Shown here: piece by piece, positions 59,892 to 64,000 of the stretch
How positions within the stretch are numbered: position 1 is the stretch's first letter
Layout: each line of letters starts with the position of its first letter
Assembly (NCBI RefSeq): GCF_000220705.2
Contig: NZ_CP023202.1
Location: 1,550,001-1,614,000 of the forward strand
Source of the DNA: Streptomyces xinghaiensis S187
GTDB lineage: Bacteria > Actinomycetota > Actinomycetes > Streptomycetales > Streptomycetaceae
Length of the DNA stretch: 64,000 nucleotides
Reading direction: 5' to 3'
The notes under the pieces: model-generated
The model's input: the letters and a program-made list of their open reading frames with translations, nothing else
What the model was told of the DNA's origin: nothing
The model's database searches: none
Made by a program: the position numbers and the translations under genes

Positions 59892-61329
59892 TACTCCAGT
59901 GCGGTTTCGTGATCTACCCAGCGGATTTGTCGGCGGATCGTCGTCGGTAGTGGCTGCGGCGGGCTGTTGCCTGGTGGTGTGTGCGCCAGTGGGACCAGTG
60001 CAGCAGTCTGCCCGCGGTCACGGCCGGTGCCGTGAGGACGGCGGCGAGCAGGTGGCGGATCTCGGGGACGGTCAACGTGATCGGGTCGCTGCCGCGGGTG
60101 GGGTGGAGTGGATCGACGGGCCGTTGTGGTGCCGGGTCGGCGGCAAGGGCGGTCAGGAACGCCAGCGCGAGCATGGCGAGCGTGATGTGCCGGTGCCATG
60201 AGGTCCAGTTGCGGACCTGGTAGTGGTCGAGTCCGACCTGGCCCTTGGCGGCCTGGAAGCACTCCTCGACGCTCCAGCGGACACCGGCGACGCGGACCAG
60301 TTCGGACAGGGCCACCTTTGTGGGTGACCAGCACAGGTAGAAGGCGAGTTCACCGGTAGTCCGGTTACGTCGGATGAGCAGGTGGCGGTGGCAGTCGGTG
60401 CCGATGTGGATCCAGGCCCAGTCGTAGTACCGCGGGCCTTTCGCACCGTTTCCGGCGCTGTGGCGCTGACAGGCCGTGGCGGGCAGGCGGTCGGCGACGG
60501 TGTCCGCGCGGACGGCAGTGCGGCCGTGGTTGATTCTCACCCGCATCGAGCAGGCGACGGCCCGCACGTAGCCGGTGCCGCGCGCCTCGAGGGCGGCGCG
60601 GAGCTGGGGGTCCTGGCCGTAGGCTTCATCGCCGGTCACCCAGGACGCGGTGATCCCGGTGTCCAGCGCGGCGGCGATCATCTCCCCGGCCAGGCGGGGC
60701 TTGGTCGCGAACTGGATGTCCTCGGGGATCCCGGCCGCGTGACGGCGTTCGGGATCGGAGCACCAGGACTGCTCGGGCAGGTAGAGCCGACGGCCGATCA
60801 GGGCCCGTCCCCGGCTGGTGGCCAGGGCGAGGAAGACGCCGACCTGAGAGTTTTCGATGCGTCTCGCGGTGCCGTTGCACACCGGCCGAGGCCCGGCCCT
60901 TCTTCAGGAAGCCGGTCTCGTCGACGACGAGAACGGCGCCGTCGGCGCCGAGGTGTTCGGCGGTGTACGCGCGCAGGTCGTCGCGGACCGCATCGGCGTC
61001 CCAGCGGGCGTAGCGCAGCAGGCGCTGCATCGGCCCGGGTCGGCTGTGGCCGGCCTGTTCGGCCAGCTGCCAGCAGTTCTTGCGCTCGACGTTCGACAGT
61101 AGCCCGAGCAGGTAGGCACGGGCCGCGGCCCGCAGCTCAACTCGCCCGAAGCGGTCCGCGATCCGGGCCATGACCTGGTCGAACATCGTCCGCCAGCGAG
61201 CAGGGTCTACGCTATGGCCCGCGGCCACCGCACGATCTTCAGGAGTCCACACAACCCCCGATGATCACGCGGCGGCCGCACCCGTTCCCAGCCGGGTCCG
61301 CGACAAGATCGCGAAACCAGACTGGAGTA
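59892..61329 (-). mobile_element. IS701-family insertion sequence with CTAG target duplication
   Basis: 1,438 bases. Inverted ends TACTCCAGTGCGGTTTCGTG and its partner ending GCGAAACCAGACTGGAGTA, flanked by CTAG on both sides (59888-59891 and 61330-61333). A four-base YTAR duplication is characteristic of the IS701 family. Its transposase gene is frameshifted, so the copy is likely inactive. Confidence 0.88.
59914..61252 (-). pseudogene. IS701-family transposase, frameshifted
   Basis: N-terminal part (from ATG 61252) MWTPEDRAVAAGHSVDPARWRTMFDQVMARIADRFGRVELRAAARAYLLGLLSNVERKNCWQLAEQAGHSRPGPMQRLLRYARWDADAVRDDLRAYTAEHL..VDETGFLKKG. The C-terminal part continues in another frame: CNGTARRIENSQVGVFLALATSRGRALIGRRLYLPEQSW ... 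WVTGDEAYG ... WSVEECFQAAKGQVGLDHYQVRNW ... . The DDE-type residues (DETGF, GDEAYG, VEECFQ) are split over the two frames. The frame change is at ~60880 and would be explained by an 11-base loss between two CGGCA repeats relative to the family consensus. Confidence 0.85.
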
Positions 61330-61481
61330 CTAGTCCGGGACGCACTTGTGGCACAACTTCTGGGACGGTCCTGACCTGGGCAGTGTCGATCGACGTCGAC
61401 ACCGTCGGACGGCGTCCCAGTTCCAAGGAAGTGGGACGGCCTGGCCGGCCGCCTACATAGCCGCCTGTTTTTCGGCGGAAG

Positions 61482-62084
61482 CTACGGCGACTCCCGGTGG
61501 GCGAAGCTACCGCCGTCCGAACGAGACCGTTGTCCGCTGAGGGTCCGCGCCCAGGGCTCGTCGACGTCGGCCAGGCCGAGGGTCAGCGTGACATTTTCGA
61601 GCATACCGGCGCCGAACCAGTGCCGGACCGCAGCGTCGTCGTGGTTCAGGAGCTCACTGACGAGTTCGACCTGCCTGGCATAGCACGTGCGCAACGCCTC
61701 AGCCACGAGCGGCTCATCGGCTGCGCAACTGGCCTGCATGAGGAACCGCATGACGTCCCGGTCCTCGATCAGGGTGCTGTAGGCGGACCGGATCGCACGC
61801 ATCACCGCCTCCGGCTGCCGGTGCGGCCCGGCCTCATCGGCGCCGGCTTCGGCGCCGGTCAGAGCATCCGAGATCAGCTCGGACACGTGGAGGATGGCAC
61901 CGGCGAACAACGCCTCCTTGCTGGCGAACAGGCGGTAGACGTAGGGCTGAGAGATTTCGGCCCGTTCGGCGATCTCACCAGTGGTCGTGCCGTAGTAACC
62001 CTTGCGCGCAAAGCAGGCCACGGCAGCGTCCAGCACGACTCGACGGCGTTGATCGCTCTTCACTCTGGAGCCAGGGGCGGGCAT
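61482..62084 (-). CDS. TetR-family regulator
   Basis: 200 residues. HTH: DQRRRVVLDAAVACFARKGYYGTTTGEIAERAEISQPYVYRLFASKEALFAGAILHVSE (~11-69). The ligand domain has IEDRDVMRFLMQASCAADEPLVAEALRTCYARQVELVSELL. A perfect inverted repeat (62132-62150) lies 48 bases before its ATG, between it and the NTF2-like gene on the same strand. Confidence 0.92.
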   Translation of the reverse strand: MPAPGSRVKSDQRRRVVLDAAVACFARKGYYGTTTGEIAERAEISQPYVYRLFASKEALFAGAILHVSELISDALTGAEAGADEAGPHRQPEAVMRAIRSAYSTLIEDRDVMRFLMQASCAADEPLVAEALRTCYARQVELVSELLNHDDAAVRHWFGAGMLENVTLTLGLADVDEPWARTLSGQRSRSDGGSFAHRESP

Positions 62085-62131
62085 GTCTCCCAGTCTCTCA
62101 CTGCGGAGTGGGACAGGGTGCGACGGGGCAA

Positions 62132-62150
62132 GACGGGTGGGTGACCCGTC
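62132..62150. promoter_or_regulatory. Palindrome before TetR gene (operator or terminator)
   Basis: GACGGGT, five bases, ACCCGTC. It could be the TetR autoregulatory operator, or a terminator for the NTF2-like gene, whose stop is at 62170. Confidence 0.45.
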
Positions 62151-62169
62151 TCACCCCGTCGAACCGGTA

Positions 62170-62637
62170 TCAACTCTCCGAGGGCCACGACACGTCTTGG
62201 CCGCTGGCCGCCTCGTCGGGGGTCATGGCCTCGATGACCACGAGAGGATTCCAGTAGTCGACGAACTGCTCGACCAGGCCCGCCTCGTCGAGGCGGATCA
62301 CCGTGATGACTGTCTGCTCGTACGGCTTGCCGGTGCTGAGGGCGATTCCCTCCGAGCGGTATTCGGCGACCGCGGTCCGGGGGTTGGCCGTCTCGATGAA
62401 CTTCACGTCGACGAACTTCACGTCGAAGGTCTGCGGGAAGCCGCGCATGTGGGCGATCAGCGCCTCGCGTCCCTGCACCAGGGTAGGCACACCGGCGGGG
62501 GCGAAGGGGAACTCGACCGTGCCGTCCGCGGCGTACAGCTCGATCCACTCGTCGATCTGGCCGGACGACACCAGCCGAAGGTGCTCTGCCAGGGCGTGCT
62601 GTGCGGGGGTGAGGTCGCGGGTCGGGTTGACGCTCAT
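62170..62637 (-). CDS. NTF2-like/SnoaL-family protein
   Basis: 155 residues: LTPAQHALAEHLRLVSSGQIDEWIELYAADGTVEFPFAPAGVPTLVQGREALIAHMRGFPQTFDVKFVDVKFIETANPRTAVAEYRSEGIALSTGKPYEQTVITVIRLDEAGLVEQFVDYWNPLVVIEAM. The LYAADGTVEFPF...G...I and FVDYWNP are the SnoaL/NTF2 cone-fold pattern of small isomerase/dehydratase-like proteins. Likely controlled by the TetR gene beside it. ATG 62637 has AGAGGAG upstream. Confidence 0.9.
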   Translation of the reverse strand: MSVNPTRDLTPAQHALAEHLRLVSSGQIDEWIELYAADGTVEFPFAPAGVPTLVQGREALIAHMRGFPQTFDVKFVDVKFIETANPRTAVAEYRSEGIALSTGKPYEQTVITVIRLDEAGLVEQFVDYWNPLVVIEAMTPDEAASGQDVSWPSES

Positions 62638-62778
62638 GAATACTCCTCTGTTAGTGGTTGAACAATAACAAACGCAACAGGGAGACCTAAGGGTGAGGGC
62701 CGTCACGGCCCAGCCAGGACAGACGTCGGTAGTCCGACTCTGGTTTGGGAGGTGCAGCGCAGGAGCGGCACCGTTTGG

Positions 62779-62884
62779 ATGACGGCTGTGTCCCGGGAAG
62801 TCACCACGTCCGCGCACGCGCACGACCTCGGGCGTACTGCTCTCGCGGCCCATCTCATGGGCGTCGATCACGACTCGGACCTAG
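62779..62884 (+). pseudogene. Possible 5' fragment of a gene cut by IS701 remnant
   Basis: A plus frame reads MTAVSREVTTSAHAHDLGRTALAAHLMGVDHDSDL, then meets the CTAG and IS701 end at 62885. It lies upstream of a GGGAGGTG ribosome-site-like sequence (62744-62752), if initiation is at GTG 62752. No family recognised; it may be chance. Confidence 0.25.
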
Positions 62885-63318
62885 TACTCCAGTACGGTTT
62901 CGTGGTCTATCCAGCAGGATCGTCGTCGGTAGTGGCTGCGGCGGGCTCTTGCCTGGTGGCGTCTGCGCCAGTGGGACCAGTGCAGCAGTCTGCCCGCGGT
63001 CACGGCCGGTGCCGTGAGGACGGCGGCGAGCAGGTGGCGGATCTCGGGGACGGTCAACGTGATCGGGTCGCTGCCGCGGGTGGGGTGGAGTGGATCGACG
63101 GGCCGTTGTGGTGCCGGGTCGGCGGCAAGGGCGGTCAGGAACGCCAGCGCGAGCATGGCGAGCGTGATGTGCCGGTGCCATGAGGTCCAGTTGCGGACCT
63201 GGTAGTGGTCGAGTCCGACCTGGCCCTTGGCGGCCTGGAAGCACTCCTCGACGCTCCAGCGGACACCGGCGACGCGGACCAGTTCGGCCAGAGGCACTTC
63301 GGCGGGTGACCAGCACCC
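62885..63318 (-). mobile_element. IS701-family remnant (transposase C-terminus)
   Basis: A second copy of the IS701 element, beginning TACTCCAGTACGGTTTCGTG after CTAG. It covers the C-terminal ~130 residues of the transposase (LAELVRVAGVRWSVEECFQAAKGQVGLDHYQVRNW...). It is nearly identical to the complete copy until ~63315, where ~20 unrelated bases and then the tnpB element terminus (63337) follow. The N-terminal two-thirds is gone. The remnant's 3' end is complete, with the terminal repeat. Confidence 0.85.
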
Positions 63319-63336
63319 CGCGTGAGTGCTCAGTTC

Positions 63337-63500
63337 GTGACTCCACCCGCGACTGAAGTCTCGCGGGCTTCCTGTGTCGGTGGCTAGGCACCGGCGCAGA
63401 GGACCAGCCCGGCCCTGTGTTTGACGTTGAGTGCGCCGACGTGGTCGGCGTGTGCCACCAGGCCGCAGTTGACGCACGTGAACTTCGCCTGGGTGACGCG
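63337..63500 (-). ncRNA. Candidate omega-RNA scaffold, copy 4
   Basis: As for the other copies, tnpB 3' end through the terminus. The bulged stem may weaken it. Predicted guide start GAACTGAGCACTCACGCGGG. Confidence 0.35.
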
Positions 63501-64000
63501 GTTCTCCTTCGCCACGTGCCCGCATCCGCCGATTGCGGGTGGGCAGGTGCGGGACGTGTTGCGGGCGTCCACCGGGATCACGCGGCGACCGGCGCTTTCA
63601 GCCTTGTCCGCCAGGATCCGCAGGAACTGCCCCCAACCCGCGTCCAGGATGCTGCGGTTCAGCCCGGCCTTCGCCGCGGCACCGTTCGCCAGGAACGCAC
63701 CGTCGCGGTCGGGGTCGGGCCGGGGTGCGGGCGCCTTGGTCATGCCCGCGGTGTTCAGCCGCTCGTGCCCGATCACATCGTGCTCGCGTACGAGAGCGAG
63801 GGCGGCTTTGTGGTGATGATCCAGACGCCGGCGCCGGATCTTCGCGTGCAGGCGGGCGACCTTGCGGGCCGCGGCACGATGCTTCTTCGTCCGACGCCGC
63901 GTGCGCTGGGGAAAGGTTGCCAGGTGCCGTTGCGCTGCGGCCAGTTCCTCGGCCGAGGCCTGCAGAAATGTGGGGTTGGCGACGTGGTGGCCGTCGGAGT
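63384..64000 (-). CDS. tnpB: TnpB, copy 4, C-terminal part (window edge)
   Basis: About 205 residues visible, in frame from the window edge: GHHVANPTFLQASAEELAAAQRHLATFPQRTRRRTKKHRAAARKVARLHAKIRRRRLDHHHKAALALVREHDVIGHERLNTAGM...CPPAIGGCGHVAKENRVTQAKFTCVNCGLVAHADHVGALNV. RuvC Glu and last Asp and the zinc ribbon are intact. Differs from copies 2-3 at several places (AHADH for ANADH). Confidence 0.9.
   Translation of the reverse strand, partial: SDGHHVANPTFLQASAEELAAAQRHLATFPQRTRRRTKKHRAAARKVARLHAKIRRRRLDHHHKAALALVREHDVIGHERLNTAGMTKAPAPRPDPDRDGAFLANGAAAKAGLNRSILDAGWGQFLRILADKAESAGRRVIPVDARNTSRTCPPAIGGCGHVAKENRVTQAKFTCVNCGLVAHADHVGALNVKHRAGLVLCAGA

Larger units (their letters stand above)
63337..64000 (-). 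mobile_element. IS200/IS605-type tnpB element, copy 4 (cut by window end)
   Basis: Right end GTGACTCCACCC (63337) and tnpB 3' end as in copies 1-3. Its terminal stem has two additional bases (AGTCTCGCGGG), giving a two-base bulge. The left end is beyond the window. Confidence 0.85.

Noticed and set aside
1..64000. CRISPR arrays, tRNA or rRNA genes
   Set aside because: No regularly spaced repeats and no tRNA-like or rRNA-like segments were recognised by reading.

Overview
The window is about 72-75% GC by eye, with GTG starts, four-base GTGA/ATGA stop/start overlaps, and families typical of Streptomyces: DUF397/DUF5753 regulators, DUF4360, DUF5980, a DUF6223-like protein, a tendamistat-like amylase inhibitor, CebR-type boxes and a rifampicin monooxygenase. 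I read it as an accessory-rich stretch of a Streptomyces chromosome. I see no rRNA, tRNA or CRISPR array.

Layout. 1-3.8 kb: homocysteine methyltransferase (partial), LLM-family oxidoreductase, small conserved genes, MazG-like pyrophosphohydrolase. 3.8-5.7 kb: a tnpB-only IS605-type element splits an AAA ATPase gene. 5.8-8.5 kb: SepF homologue and two secreted proteins. 8.9-10.9 kb: second tnpB element beside a YoeB/YefM toxin-antitoxin pair. 11-23.7 kb: DedA, long-form GAPDH, an oxidoreductase/SDR operon, GNAT, an ABC importer whose two permeases are fused and which has no ATPase gene, and small genes. 23.9-26.4 kb: an Xre-DUF5753/DUF397 pair whose first gene carries a third tnpB element. 26.6-44 kb: two copies of a WXG-like small protein / large DUF6571-type protein / membrane-anchored protein module (one with a frameshifted large gene), flanking an esterase, a lactonase-like hydrolase, an MmyB-type regulator and a GH30 glucuronoxylanase. 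44.2-49 kb: a 1,049-codon GH18 chitinase-like protein that continues into tandem repeats, a hydrophobic segment and a toxin-like C-terminal domain; two Imm5-type putative immunity genes lie next to it. 49-59 kb: ECF42 sigma/YciI pair, methyltransferase/TetR pair, rox with a rifampicin-associated element, DUF234-type ATPase, two-component system, orphan response regulator. 59.9-64 kb: an IS701-family element with a frameshifted transposase, a TetR/NTF2-like pair, and an IS701 remnant next to a fourth tnpB copy that runs off the window.

Most interesting signals. (1) The GH18-repeat-hydrophobic-toxin protein beside two immunity-like genes, with no recognisable secretion signal; I infer a glycan-degrading polymorphic toxin or injection-system cargo. 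(2) The duplicated WXG/DUF6571/anchored-protein module, which looks like an envelope or secretion-linked system. (3) Four related tnpB elements with intact RuvC residues in the three full copies, conserved terminal hairpins and readable insertion sites. One insertion is a whole number of codons and leaves its host frame open.

Likely regulation read from DNA: a rifampicin-associated element before rox, CebR-type palindromes before the xylanase and in an intergenic region, palindromes before the methyltransferase/TetR pair, the DUF234 ATPase and yefM, and Zur/Fur-like sites before the ABC importer and the GNAT gene. All family assignments are from reading the translations; no database search was run.
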